This document shows, piece by piece, positions 20,959-32,379 of a DNA stretch of 64,000 nucleotides. The translations under genes and the position numbers were made by a program. A model generated the notes under the pieces. The model was given only the letters and a program-made list of their open reading frames with translations. It did no database searches and was not told the origin of the DNA. Position 1 is the first letter of the stretch, and each line of letters opens with the position of its first letter. The stretch is from Neoceratodus forsteri (Eukaryota > Chordata > Ceratodontiformes > Ceratodontidae): NCBI GenBank assembly GCA_016271365.2, contig CM028131.1, positions 282,470,001 to 282,534,000 of the forward strand, given 5' to 3'.

Positions 20959-21697
20959 TGTGACAGGGTTGAATAAGGCCCTGCCCCATTTGTTATGCAG
21001 AAAGAGTTTAAATGCAAGGGTCTGTTCTATCTTCTCCTTTTCTGTCTCTTCTCTGCCTGGTTGCACAACCAAATTTTCTTCTGAGACCTAGAAACTGATC
21101 ACTACGATGGTTTTGAAATTCTCCGTCTCTCGCTATCTCTGTGCCTTCCCTTACTATTTCTGTTGTTTCTTCCCCTTGCATATCTGCAGTTATAAAAAAA
21201 TATATGTGAATCTCTGTGTAAATCTGTATGTGAAACTGGGATCCTTTTGTTTAAAACTGTATATAGTTATACTGTTGAAATGACTGCAAAAAGCTATTTG
21301 GAACTCAGGGGGTTAACCTGAGATGCAGTTTTTAAGCCTTTTGCAGAGCTGTAAACAAGAGGTCAGTTCTGGGTCACAGTTCTTTTTGCTGCACCTGCAC
21401 TGAAACTGACAAGAACATTCTGTAAGAAGCAGGCTCTCATAACGAGTTCCCAGACCAAGACTTATAGAAAGAGCAGCAGTGCTTTTCGTAGAGAGGCAAG
21501 GAGAATGAGAGACTGAAACTTGGAATTAAGAGATACCCTCAGAACAAGAACTTGGTTGTCTCTGTTTGTACTGCCTTTGTAAATAATTACACTGAATATT
21601 TTTTATTTTGCTGTCATTGAGAAAAATGAAACGCTGTTTGCAAATTTTTAAACTGCTCCTGGTTTTCCTGTGCTTCCTGACCTGTGCTTTGACAACA
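20959..21697 (+). repeat. 3' LTR
   Basis: 739 bp, starting TGTGACAGGG after the polypurine tract and ending GACAACA. The segment at about 21070-21259 has no counterpart in the 5' LTR. Confidence 0.9.
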
Positions 21698-21702
21698 GCC
21701 CC

Positions 21703-21925
21703 TTAGAGAACTCTGGTAGTGGCTGATCTTCCAGTCGGGTTTTTACTTTGTAGGTTTACTAGGTGTACTTAAGGTTTCTCCAGTTCTTGTTTAATTCCCA
21801 GGAACTGGAGAATATCTCACTTGGCTACCGTGACTGTTTTGGCTAGTAAACCACATTCCTTTTAAGATGTGTCTGTCTTATAATTGATTCTTGTTACAGG
21901 AGATGCAATTTGACCTTTGGTACAG
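21703..21925. other. unassigned
   Basis: No gene or repeat recognised. Contains an imperfect inverted string (CCAGTTCTTG and CAGGAACTGG) near 21780-21812. Confidence 0.3.
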
Positions 21926-22365
21926 TTTTTTTTTTTTTTTTTTCACTTGTTCATCTGTCTGCCCTCTTCGGTCCTGATGACGCTCAGCCCTGCCACACGG
22001 CCCAGGACTTACCCCACTCCCAAACACCCCCAGCTCATCCCCCCCCCCCGACGGAGACTGGTCAGTAGCACTGGAGCAGGAGCCTGGTCAGTGGTGCGGG
22101 ATTCACAGCATGGGGCGAATGCCATCCTGCAGTGGTGGAACCTCCATTTTCCTTCCTGTCCCCAAGAGATGTGTCATGCAGAGATGTTAGGGCGGGGCTC
22201 GCTGAAAGTCTAACACACCTCCCATGCTGAGACAGTCCTGGCTGTCTGACTCCCCCAGAGGAAGAGGAGAGCAGTCCGTAGGATGCTCGATTCACCTCCC
22301 CCCAGACGGCCCTCCAACTGCCCAAGCCTGTTCCTGAACCCAGGTCTTCAACGTCGTGAGCAGTA
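21926..22365 (-). mobile_element. tRNA-headed retroposon, copy 4 (diverged)
   Basis: On the minus strand the head region near 22355 reads GACGTTGAAGACCTGGGTTC, a decayed version of the tRNA-like head, and the other end is an A run (T run at 21926-21943). No target duplication could be found. Around 440 bp, shorter than copies 1 to 3. Confidence 0.55.
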
Positions 22366-22393
22366 ACACTACCACAGCAATGGGAATCATTTC

Positions 22394-23080
22394 TATTTCA
22401 AGGTTCTCTCTTTTTTTTTTCCCCCAACTTTATTTATGCTTCTCTCACCGGTCCCATAGACTTCCTCTCAGTCCATCCTTTCTCCCGCCCAGCCTGAGAG
22501 ATCGCTGGTCCGGACTTTCCGTTCCCAGGGTGCTCCTCCAACTCCACCGACCACTCCATCCCCCTGGCTCTGAGTCCCCCAGGGTGGGACTGCCCTAACT
22601 CCTCCGGCGCTCTATCTAGAATCTAGAGGAGCAGCCAGGGAGAGGAGGAGACATGGAAGCCAGCCAGTAGAGATCTGGCAGCGGACGTGGGGGTAGCCAC
22701 TCGACCCACCTTTGCCTGTCCGGGTACTGGGACCATTTTCCTTGTTCTGCATTCCCGGTAGCGCAGACATTCAGTGACGTCCAGCGCAGAGCAGGCGCAT
22801 TCCCGCATCCACCTGCATGACTGCCATCGTACCCTTTGTAGCATGCACTGCGTCAGCTGAGTCCCCAATCTCCACTAGGGTCCACCAAAGCTGCGCAGTG
22901 CATATATTCCTCCCCCAGGAAAGGAGAGCTGCCTGATGGCAGCTCAGTCCACGTCCCCCCCCCCAGTTGTCCTCTGGTGGCCCGAGCTCTCTCCCGAACC
23001 CAGGTCGCCAGTATGGTGCCAGGTGTGGCATCCAGCGCCTCAACCTTCAGCGCCACTGGGCCGTTATTTCAAGGTTCTCT
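22394..23080 (-). mobile_element. tRNA-headed retroposon, copy 2, with TSDs
   Basis: The 16-bp repeat TATTTCAAGGTTCTCT flanks the insert at 22394-22409 and 23065-23080. On the minus strand the 655-bp insert starts ACGGCCCAGTGGCGCTGAAG and continues with GTTGAGGCGCTGGATGCC and GACCTGGGTTCGGGAGAG, then ends in an A run (T run at 22411-22419). It interrupts the 5' region of DIRS copy B. Confidence 0.82.
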
Positions 23081-24362
23081 TTAACTGTTATATCAGAGAG
23101 ACTTTGTGGAACTTCAAAATATCGTACAAATTGTTTTCGTCTCCTGACAGGGGTAGACTGTCACCAGCTTTGTTTAAAGTGTTTAGGTCCGCAACACAAC
23201 TTTATAAATTGTAAAGCCTGCCATATTTTTTGCCCCAAAAAACTCATTTAAAAGGATAACAATTTTAAGAAGAAGCATGCCTTCTCAGTCTGCCTCTGTT
23301 TCCCAAAAGTAATAAAAAAGGCTCTCAGGGTGGTCCCAGTGATGGTGAAAACTGCACATCTGAAGGGTCCATCTCCTTATGTACAGCAGCAAATCATGTA
23401 AAAGGTGACAAGAAAAAAGAAAAGATAAAGTTGCACAGCCATCAGAAACAGTTGGTAAAGATGGTTCCGATATTAGGGTTCCAAAAGGGGGAACCCTGAA
23501 TCCAGTGATGGCAAGAGCTTTAGAGCAGACACTGGAAATAGTGTCTGTCAAAAATAAAGTGAAAGAAACTAAAGTCACTGCCACTCCTCCTGCACAGGAA
23601 AAAGAGCAGAGAGATATGAAAAACATACTTTTTCCAGGCTGTCCGGGCCACTGGAGATTTCAGTAAGATACCCCCAGTGCAGAAGGAGGAAGAAAAATAT
23701 CATATTAATATGGAGGAAGGTGATCCCCTGGAATTAGCGGGGCACACCTGATCAAGATTTCGAGATTCCTTCAAGACAGAATGAGGATTACTCATCCTTT
23801 TCCTCGTTTGTCAGACAAATGGTTGATGCCCTGAACATCCCCCCACTAGAAACAGAGGATGATAAAGAGGTGGGAGTAGCTTCACCATGAAGAATGTTAC
23901 TTCTTATACATAAGTTACTTAAAGGCCATAGCAGAAAGCATGGCTACACCCACTTCAGCTGCTGATCAGCAAAAAACTGAGAGAAGATATCTGGTGGACA
24001 AGCTGGGCATGGAATATCTGTGCGCCTGTCCTGATCATCATGAGGCGGTCCAGGCTGCTGCTTGTGAGAAAGCAAAAATCACTCTGGCTCTCTGTCTCTC
24101 CCCCCCCCCCAAGATATTGAAAATGTTAGCCACTGTAGCTAAAGAGACCAAAACTGTTTAACCACTGTGTGAAATCATGAGCCAGACCACAATATATGCT
24201 GTCAAGTTATTTATTCTAAATCATGTACTCTACTGTTGCTAAGAATATCATGAACAGAAGGTTTTCACTTGTGTGGCAAGGGTAACTTTAGAAATCTTAG
24301 CCACACCCTAGAAATATTCACCGGTGGTGACATGACTAGTGGCAAGTGGGAACGTAGTCTCT
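23081..24362 (+). pseudogene. DIRS gag remnant, copy B
   Basis: A decayed Gag. The Cys/His module is seen around 23150-23250 (CLKCLGPQHNFINCKAC), in the same order as copies A, D and E. A later frame (23940-24161) contains EAVQAAACEKAKI, matching the VVQAAACDKA motif in the middle of Gag of other copies. Between them lie broken frames (for example around 23470-23630 and 23700-23880) with Gag-like acidic text. From about 24165 to 24362 no similarity is visible. The frame is broken many times. Its end is cut by the left end of copy C at 24363. Confidence 0.6.
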
Positions 24363-24520
24363 AACCCCAGGAAATCTCACTGTATTCTGATATATGCAGT
24401 ATGGTCCCGTCATAGTACTGCCCCAGAGCTGAAAAGGTTAAAAGAGCCTATGTAAATGATAGAATGCTAGGCTTTCAAGCCACTGTCTCTGGTAAACCAC
24501 CTTCTAACCGTCAGATTTTT
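24363..24520 (+). repeat. left inverted terminal repeat, copy C
   Basis: Shares GTATTCTGA, CTGCCCC and the GTCAGATT string with the left repeats of copies E and G1. More diverged than those of A and G2, consistent with greater age. Confidence 0.65.
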
Positions 24521-24854
24521 CACTCTGCTTGACTAGTCAAATGCCTCGGAGAATCCTCTGTAGTTTTACTCAAGATCGTTTTATTTTCTCGATTTTACCA
24601 TTTAAAAGTTATTTGTTTTTGAACCACAGTCTCTTGTTTACAGGTAGATTAGTTTAGATTAGCAGATGTTTGGTAAGTTCTCAGTTTCTGTCCGGTTCGC
24701 TGGTTGGTAACCAGGATTTTTCTTTCCTCCTTTTACTAAGGTAATTTGTATACATTTTCTGTGGGAGTGCTACCGGGCTAAACCTCTGTTCGTTCTTTGG
24801 TCATTTAACTGACCTAAAAAAAAAAAATGCTTTCTTTGAAAGGGGTTCAGCAAA

Positions 24855-26192
24855 TTTTGTGTTGGCTATATCTCAGACTCCTAAGAAAAGAACCGGTCCA
24901 ATGGGTTTCCAGCAGTGTACTGAGTGTGGGGAAACTTTTGCTAAGTCTGATTCCCATCTGATGTGTGTTCTGTCTTGGGTTTGACAACTTAAAGACAGAT
25001 TGTCAGATATGTCCAAATTTTCCTCAGTCGACACTGGATAGGCGCTTGAACCGACTGAAGGAAAGATGCCCGAAACAACTGCTGACCCAATTACAGACAA
25101 ATCTCCTGCCTCAAAAGTTACTGACGAACCGGACGAAACACGCTCTGACCAGGGTACTGGTCCACGGGGAAAAAAACATACCGTTGAACTAGCAACCATG
25201 GGCAAAAAAAGAGGAAGGAGAAACATGGGCCTAAAGAACCACAACCATTGAACCCCACGGTTTCAACCGCAGAGGCGATAGCTAATGTGATCTGGATTGT
25301 TCAGCACCTTCAATCTCCTGCTGGTTCGGTTCCGCAGTCCTCGGTTCGGAATCCTGCAGTTCTGCCCCCAGGTTCTTCCCCGGTTCCCATGATTTTGAAG
25401 CTGAGGGCTTTGGGGACGATGATTTTGATGAGGATAAGGACCTAGGGGAGTCTCTGGAACCAGATGTTTCCCCTGATCCCCAGTGTCCTGACTCCCCTGA
25501 TAAGGTATCAGAGGACTTCACTACAGTTTGCTTTTATACAGAAGTTTGCTCAAACCTTGGATCTCCCACTCATGAAGCAACCGAAGAGGAGGAAGAGGCG
25601 ACTGTGTAGAGATGATGGATGTGGCTCCAGCTAAGAAGCTTTTGTTCCCCATCCATAAATCTCTCAAAAAGTATGTGCTAAAAATTTTGCAGACACCAAC
25701 TTCCATTCCTTCAGCAGACAGGAAGCTGGATAGAAAGTATTGGGTAGCCAAACCTGGTGTAGTATTACTTTTTGGGTTCCCTAGCCATGAAGGGGTGGTA
25801 CAGGCTGCTGCCTGTGATAAGGCTAGTATAGCCCTGGCATCCCATCCTCCTGATAAAGATTCCAGAAAGATGGACTTAATGGCCAGAAAGCTTTATCTGG
25901 GTTCTTCTCTGGCCATTAGACAGGCCACCTACATAGCTTATGTAGCCAGGTCTAAAAGAGCTTGTGGAGCACAGTAGCAGAAATTTCTAAGTCCTTTCCA
26001 ACACTAATGGCTCAGTCCTAGCAGAAGCTGCCGAAAAGGGCATTGAGTCATCCAAATTCCAATTCAGAATGTATGTGGATGCTAGTGATACTGCAGCCAG
26101 GTTCATGGCTACTTCTGTATCCATGAGAAGATTTGCATGGCTTAGGACTACCAGTCTTTCTCAGGACACACAAACGAAATCTCTGGATTTCC
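24855..26192 (+). pseudogene. gag: DIRS gag, copy C, first part
   Basis: Begins with the counterpart of the conserved start (ISQTPKKRTGPMGFQQC), but the ATG reads ATA. The Cys/His module follows (TECGETFAKSDSHLMCV) and is broken by a frameshift near 24970. The frame 25612-25977 holds the middle of Gag with VVQAAACDKASIALASHPPD and LAIRQATYIAYVAR. The final segment to 26192 reads SMRRFAWLRTTSLSQDTQ and stops where copy D begins. The tail of this gag is at 40864-41152. Lost start, frameshifts and stops make it inactive. Confidence 0.75.
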
Positions 26193-26362
26193 AACCCTAG
26201 GTATTCTTCTATATTCCTAACTCTCTGTAGTCAGCCTCCTAAGCAGAGCTGCCTGGAGAAAATGGAACTATATTCAGATGATAGAACTATCATTGGCTCG
26301 TGACACACATTCAAACTGCTGCCCTTATCTGCTGCAACGTTCCATCAGTGTGTCAGATTTCT
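26193..26362 (+). repeat. left inverted terminal repeat, copy D
   Basis: Partner of about 40668-40860 in reverse complement. Matching strings include AACTCTCTG, CCTAAGCAGAGCTGCC, ATGATAGAA and TTCAAACTGCTG. About 10 percent of positions differ by eye. Confidence 0.85.
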
Positions 26363-26432
26363 TCCTCCACCTGCCAAGTCAAGATGCCCAGGAGACTTCT
26401 CATGTCAGTCATTCCTTATGGTTCTTCACTGA

Positions 26433-27044
26433 TAAGTAGTTGTTTTTTTTTCTGTATATTCTATTTTTGCACCAACCTTTGGGGAACTCTTGGGCAGCCT
26501 CCAGTGCTCCCAGCTCTGCCTCCGTGCCTGAGAGGTCTCCTTCTACCTGGCACCAACCCGGTGATCCCCCCTGGCTCTGAGCCTCTCGAGGTAGCGCTGC
26601 CCTATCCACCCAGGGCGCTCTATCTATAATTTGGCAGGCCGGGCTGGGCTCGGCCCAGGAGAGGAGTGCGACCAGCGGTGGAGTGTGGCTGGGTAGATGG
26701 AGGTGCTGTCGCCTATCCCTGAGGTCGGGATTTCTATTGTAGTTCTTCCCCTGGGAGTGTGACGTGCCATGACGTCCGCACACGGCTGCCCTACTGACGT
26801 CCGCCATACTCCCATGCCCCACTGTTCTGGCTGGTGATCCTGTAGTACCCCTAGTCTCCATCGGGGGGTCACGAGGACACCGAGCAGCCCCAGGAACCCT
26901 CCCCAGGGAGAGGAGTGCAGTCCTCCGGATGCTCAGTCCTCTGCCTCCCCTGCTGGCTCCCCGAGTCCGTCCCCAAACCCGGGTCGCCAGTGTGGCGTCC
27001 AGTGTCTCAACCCTCGGCGCCACCAGGCCAGTCCGTAAGTAGTT
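26433..27044 (-). mobile_element. tRNA-headed retroposon, copy 3, with TSDs
   Basis: Flanked by TAAGTAGTT at 26433-26441 and 27036-27044. On the minus strand the 594-bp insert starts near 27035 with GGCCTGGTGGCGCCGAGGGT, followed by TGAGACACTGGACGCC and GACCCGGGTTTGGGGAC, and ends in an A run (T run at 26443-26451). It lies in the 5' untranslated region of copy D. Confidence 0.8.
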
Positions 27045-27274
27045 TCTTATATTATTATTCCTACTGCTGCCTTTATTTTCTACTTTTATCTTAAATGTTA
27101 GCTAAGTTAGTATTATTTAGTGCTGTTTTAGTTTCATTTCTCAGTTCGTCATGGTTCATTATAACCGTTGAGGGACCAGAGTTTAGTAACCATTGCAGAA
27201 GCTTTATTTGCTAAATTCTACTATTTAGTTTAACTGTTTTACTTATTTAAATTTACCCGCCATCTCCCTTGAAC

Positions 27275-28749
27275 TCGAAGCAAACTTCCACAGACTTGAG
27301 AATGGTTCAGTGATAACAAACTGTTGCTCAACTACAAGAAAACCAAGAGCATGCTCTTCTCCCTGCCACAGAAGAAGAACCACCTTGGAAGTCTGCAGAT
27401 CCTGAGATCCAAAGGGGACTTACTGGAGCAGGTTGACACTTTAAAATACCTTGGTATACACTTGGACAGCTCCCTTTCTTTCTGGACACATGTTGATCAG
27501 TTAGTCAAATCTGCCAGCGCAAAATTAGGTGTTCTGTATAAACACCGTCAATACATGCCACCTGAGGCGCTAAAGGTAGTCACCTACAGTTCTGTGGTAT
27601 CCTCCATTGACTACGGCCTTGCAATCTACAGTGCAGCCACGGACACTGTCCTGAATAGGGTAAGAACCCTCCTCAACAAAGCATGTAGGCTGGTCCTGGG
27701 TGCAGATCGCCTGACCCATACCTGTGACCTCTATGAAGTAACTGGTTGGCTACCCCCTCCACCTCAGAGCCCAATACCAAAGCTGCCTGGTGGGTAAGAA
27801 AGCCATCCTTGGGTTTGCTCCCGATTCCACCTCATGTTTATTTAAAAAAGAACGACCATCTATCAGCACTAGGAGGACCATCAAGGGTGTACTCCTTGTA
27901 CCATTCAAGAGTACCTCAATAGCTCAAAGATCCCTGACCTCCTCACTTGCAACAAGATCAGAAAATTCAAAGCTGGTCTCCGTGCCCATCTTACGCTGTC
28001 ATGTAAGTGTGAGTGCCTCTGCGCACCCTGACCCGTTCTCAGCACTCCTCAGCTCTTGAAATCCTCTGACCCTGTATCTCTGTCACTTCTATAGCCTGTC
28101 CCTCCCCTAATCGACAAGCTCTGGCTCTTTCTTGCCCTGTACTCATCGCCCAGTATTTACATTGCCTTTTCTCCCTCCCTCTTTTCTTTCTCTCCCATGT
28201 CCCACCTAACTCCCCACTTACTACCCAACCCCGTCCCTTACTCACTCCTTCCACCCCACACCGTCCCTCCACTCCCCTTAGCTATCTCCCCTTTCCTTCC
28301 CTCCTAATCCCCCCTTCTCTTTCCCCTGCCTCCCCTGACAGTGCCTAACCTGGCAGCTATTCTCACTCCAATCCCTAGCCTCGCTCTGGCTGCCCCTCCC
28401 CCATTGTTCCTCGGGCCCGTTAATCCCCCTCTGCCCGCTTGCTCAACACTGTTGCTGCCTACTACAGCCATTGAGTATGTACTACCTCCATTCTAGTTGT
28501 AACGACGCTGAATTCTCCTTGAAGAATTCTAAGCTGTCTGGATAGTGATTTCTACGTATGAAGTAACTAGTGCTACTGTACCTGTTAAGTATGTCATTGT
28601 TGTTGTTGTTTTTTACTTGATTCTGTTTTACCACTGTATTATTCCCATTGTCTGTCTTATTCTGTATTGTATGATGTCTGACCTGGAACCTTTGTAAACG
28701 AGTCTATGGCTCAAAGGTATTTAATCCCAAACTGAAATAAATAAATAAC
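27275..28749 (+). mobile_element. 5'-truncated LINE (Rex1/L2-like)
   Basis: Only the last part of the ORF and the 3' region remain, ending in AAATAAATAAATAA near 28749. Same general type as the element at 14045-16162. A pyrimidine-rich 3' region (about 28060-28400) with many CCC and CTCC runs follows the ORF. Inserted between the 5' region and gag of copy D. Confidence 0.75.
27324..27797 (+). pseudogene. LINE RT C-terminal (thumb) fragment
   Basis: The frame starts LNYKKTKSMLFS and contains TLKYLGIHLDSSLSFWTHV and VVSSIDYGLAIYSA, the segment after the catalytic YADD in LINE reverse transcriptases. The catalytic core itself is absent because of 5' truncation. Beyond 27797 the reading shifts to fragments (27790-28059) with ARRSLTS-like text and no further domain. 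It has no enzymatic potential. Confidence 0.75.
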
Positions 28750-28883
28750 ATTTTGTATTTGAAACTGCTAACCCAGTTCTGATTCTTTAGTTTTCGGCTC
28801 ATTATCGGAACTTTCATCTGTTCCTGAACAGACCGCAAAAAAAAAGTGAAATCTTTATTGTGGTTCTTGTTTTTCATCGGTTG

Positions 28884-30491
28884 ATGATGGCAGAAAAAAA
28901 TGAAGAAAAAGACTGGACCCCAGGGTTTAAAAACTGCCTGAAGTGTGGGGACCTTTTTGCAAAACCAGCCAAGCACGATTTATGTGTAGTCTGCCTGGGG
29001 AATAATTTTTCAGCAGATTGTGATATCTGCAAATCATTCCCACAGAAAACAGTAGAAAAGAGACTTGAACGACTACAAAAAAGATTAGAGAAGGGTATTA
29101 CAGGTTCTGACCTCCAAGTCTGCGGGTGAAACAGCTCTGTCTTCCTTAAGCACCCTTGACAAAGGTGAAATATCTGCTGTAAAAAGGATGGGTGATCCGG
29201 CTGACTCTCCAGTTCCCGCTAAGAAAACCAAGAAGAAAAAGCATGTTGATCCCCTGGCTGATGAACAAAAAGGGTTTCATCTGTGCTTCACAGCCTGCCA
29301 TCATCAGAGGAGATTGCCCAGGCCGTGAAGGTCATACAGGCTTTGCAGGGTTTCATACCTACTCCAGCCCTTCCAGCACTGGTTCAAATCCTGGTTGCTG
29401 CTCCCTCTGAACCAAACCCATCTCAGGATACGATGGAGTTTGAAGAGTATGATTTACCTGAAATGGATAACAGTGAGCCTGTTGAACCAGAGAGCTCACC
29501 AGAGGAGGAGTTCGGCTCTCCCCCAGACCAGAGTATTTTCCTCTCATTTTTCTTTGTAAGGAAAATAGTGGATGCCCTTGACCTAGCTACCACAGAGGTC
29601 ATAGAAGGTGAACAGGCAGAATATGTGGTGATGATGGGGTTAACATCCACAAAGAAAATTCTTCTCCCCATAAACAAGTTCTTTAAAAAAGGCTTGTTTA
29701 AAATACTGCAGACTCAAAATTCTATTCCACCTCTGGACAAGAAGGGCAGATAAAAAGTACCAACTGCACAGACAAGGGGCTTAATTCCTCTTCTCTCACC
29801 CTGATCATCAGGGAATAGTCCAACAAGCAGCCTATAAGAAGGCGAGGGTTCCTTTAGCTTCTCACCCACTTGAGAGGACTCTCGCAAAATAGACAGCATG
29901 CCAAAGAAAGGTTATTTAGCTGCTTCACTAGGAGTAAGACAGGCTAACTACAAAGCTTACTCAGCACAGTACCAAAAATCACTGTGGCAGTCTGTGTTGG
30001 CCATGGCAGATGATTTGGCTGAAACAGCCAGGTTTGGACTTGAAGCAGCCAAGTACCAGTTACAAATGGCAGCAGATGCCCGCGACAATGCTGCCAGATG
30101 GATGGCTCTTACCATAGCCCTTAGAAGACTGGCATGGCTCAGAGCTACTAAATTAACACAGGATACCCAGGCTAAAGCTATGGATTTTCCTGTGGAAGAT
30201 CACTCTTTATTTGGTCAACAGACTGATGCATACATGAAGAAGGTGGATGAATATAAAGCCACCTATAAGAGTAATTCCTCAAAAGAGAGGCCTTCTTCCT
30301 CCTATAGGCCATAAGGAAGGGGAGGCAGGGGAAGGACAGCTGATAGTAGGCCTTTTTATCAGGCACAGGCTGTCCCATGGTATCAACAATACCCACAACA
30401 CACTGGGTATTTCAGGGCAAGAGGTAGAAGGGGCTCTAGGAAAGGTTTCCAAACTACCCAAGCTCAGCCCCAGGCAAAACATAATCCGTGA
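28884..30491 (+). pseudogene. gag: DIRS gag, copy D
   Basis: The start at 28884 begins MMAEKNEEKDWTPGFKNC. The Cys/His module is complete (CLKCGDLFAKPAKHDLCVVC, then NFSADCDIC). A frameshift near 29110 leads to 29283-29753, which carries the AQAVKVIQAL helix, an acidic linker and VMMGLTSTKKILLPINKFF. Another leads to 29898-30314 with LGVRQANYKAYSAQYQKS and IALRRLAWLRATKLTQDTQ. An in-frame stop at about 30312 precedes an Arg/Gly-rich tail (GRGGRGR, YFRARGRRGSRKG) ending near 30491. Module order equals copy A. Two or three frame breaks and one stop inactivate it. Confidence 0.8.
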
Positions 30492-30496
30492 CTTAA

Positions 30497-32375
30497 TGAT
30501 CAAGGCCGCCTCCCCTCTACCAGTAGGGGGCAGACTGTCTCACTATTTCCAGGCTTGGCATTCCATCACCACAGACAAGTGGGTCCTGGAGGTAGTGAGT
30601 CAGGGTTTGTCCCTGAGTTTCAAGTCTTTTCCTCCCCTTGAGAACAAGGGCATTCAAACCAGCTTCCCTCATAGAGGAAAAAACTCAGGAGAAGGAGGTT
30701 CAACGCTTACTCCAGCTAAAAGCAGTGGAGTGTGTCCCAGGTCATCAGAAAGGAAGAGGCTTGTATTCAAGATACTTCCTCACCAAAAAGAAAAATGGGG
30801 AGTGGCGACCAGTTCTAGACCTCAGACTTTTGAACAGGCATCTGATAAAACCAAAGTTCAAAATGGTCACACTGGCAGTGATCTTGCCAGTAATCCAGCA
30901 GGGAGCTTGGCTGGCATCTCTAGATCTAAAAGATGCTTACTTTCGCATACCAATCAGAGAATCTCACAGGATGTACCCCAGATTCAGACTTCCAACAGGA
31001 CATTACCAATTCTCAGCTCTACCTTTCGGTCTCACTTTAGCACCCAGGGTGTTTACAAAGTGTTTGGCAGTGGTAGTGGCATACCTAAGAAGGTTAGGTA
31101 TATCAATCTTTCTTTATCTTGATGACTGGCTAGTGGTTGGAGATTCACCACAGCAGGTACAAGATCATCTAACAGTAACACTGAACCTGTTACAGTCTCT
31201 AGGATTCCTGGTAAATCAAAAGAAATATATTCTCACTCCAGTACAAGTACTGTATTTTATAGGAGCAGAACTGAACACAATACAGGGAAGAGCTTTCCTC
31301 CTTCAGGACCGGGTGCAAGGCATTCTGCAGTTAACTGCCTCATTCAAGCTGAACGAGCCATGACCAGCAAGACAGTTTCTGCAAAATCTGGGACATATGG
31401 CTGCAGCAACAGGCACAGTCCCGGGAGCCAGGTTCCAAATAAGAGAGTTACAGTTTCATCTCAGAGCACACTGGTGCCAGAGAAAAGACAAACTGACAAA
31501 ACCGGTTCCAGTAACAAGAACCCTGCTTCAAGCACTCCAGTGGTGGAAGGAAGCAGACAACCTCAGGGAAGGGGTACCCTTCCAAAGGGAAACCCTCTCA
31601 GCTGTCCTCACAACCAATGCCTCTCTGTTAGGATGGGGTGCTCACTTAGGGGATCACACCACTCACGGAACCTGGTCCATCACAGAGTCACTCCTGCATA
31701 TAAATTTGCTGGAGTTAAGGGCAGTGCTTCTGGCCTTGAAAGCATTCGCCCATCTAGTACAAGAGAAAGTGGTGCAGGTCAGGACAGACAACACCACAAC
31801 AATGTACTATATAAACAAGCAAGGGGGAACAATGTCAGACCCTCTATGCGCAGAGGCTGTGAAAGTCTGGAGTCTGGTTTGCTCACTAATGGCCTCATTA
31901 CAGGCCATTCACGTACCAGGAAAGGACAATACCCTGGCAGATGCCTTGAGCAGAATCAACCAAACACATCACAAGTGGTCCATCAACAAGCAGGTGCTGG
32001 ACTCTGTGTTCAGGAGATGGGACACACCAGAGGTGGATCTCTTTGCAGCCCAAGAAAACCACCTTCTGCCTGTCTTGTTGCAGACCACCAGCCAAGGGCA
32101 CAATCCCACTGGATGCTCTGACTCTGGACTGCTCAGGGAGAAGTCTGTATGATTTTCCGCCCTTCCCTCTTATCTTCAGAGTCCTGATCAAACTCAGGTC
32201 ACAGCCTGCACCAATGATTCTAATAGCACCAGACTGGGTCAGGCAGACGTGGTGTCCTCTATTACTTTCCATGTCGGTAGCCAGACCAGTACACTTACCC
32301 AGGAGGCACAACCCACCAGGGGAAAATCCTGTATCCGAATCTCAGGGGTCTCAGACTCCGACACACGGCTCTTGA
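30497..32375 (+). pseudogene. DIRS RT-RNase H, copy D
   Basis: The RT start (PVGGRLSHYFQAW, ITTDKWVLEVVSQGL) is in one frame and shifts near 30632 into a frame that runs to 32152 with a single TGA at 31361-31363, where related copies have Arg. It contains GEWRPVLDLRLLNRHL, LPFGLTLAPRVF, the catalytic YLDDWLVVG, and RNase H text LLELRAV, VRTDNTTTMYYIN and LADALSR. The first RNase H acidic residue is changed: TTNAS instead of TTDAS. A frameshift near 32100 leads to the connecting segment ending at 32375. This is one of the better preserved RT cores in the stack. Confidence 0.85.
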
Positions 32376-32379
32376 GGAC

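Larger units (their letters stand above)
19811..21697 (+). mobile_element. non-autonomous LTR retrotransposon
   Basis: Two direct repeats, 19811-20363 and 20959-21697, both begin TGTGACAGGGTTGAATAAGG and end with GACAACA, the TG...CA ends expected of LTRs. A 5-bp duplication GCCCC flanks the pair. The internal region is only 595 bp. A polypurine tract (AAAGAGGGGGG) lies directly before the 3' LTR. No pol, protease or integrase is present, so it must have moved with proteins supplied in trans. Confidence 0.9.

Noticed and set aside
19811..21697. Endogenous retrovirus
   Set aside because: No pol, protease or env is visible; the short interior and ends only support a non-autonomous LTR retrotransposon.
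22771..23056. Overlapping minus-strand frames of 67-90 codons
   Set aside because: They are chance frames in the GC-rich retroposon copy 2.
26409..27023. 204-codon minus-strand frame
   Set aside because: It lies inside tRNA-headed retroposon copy 3, is not shared as an open frame by copies 1 and 2, and shows no domain.
28060..28440. CpG island or promoter in the C-rich block
   Set aside because: It is pyrimidine-rich with few CpG dinucleotides and belongs to the LINE 3' region.
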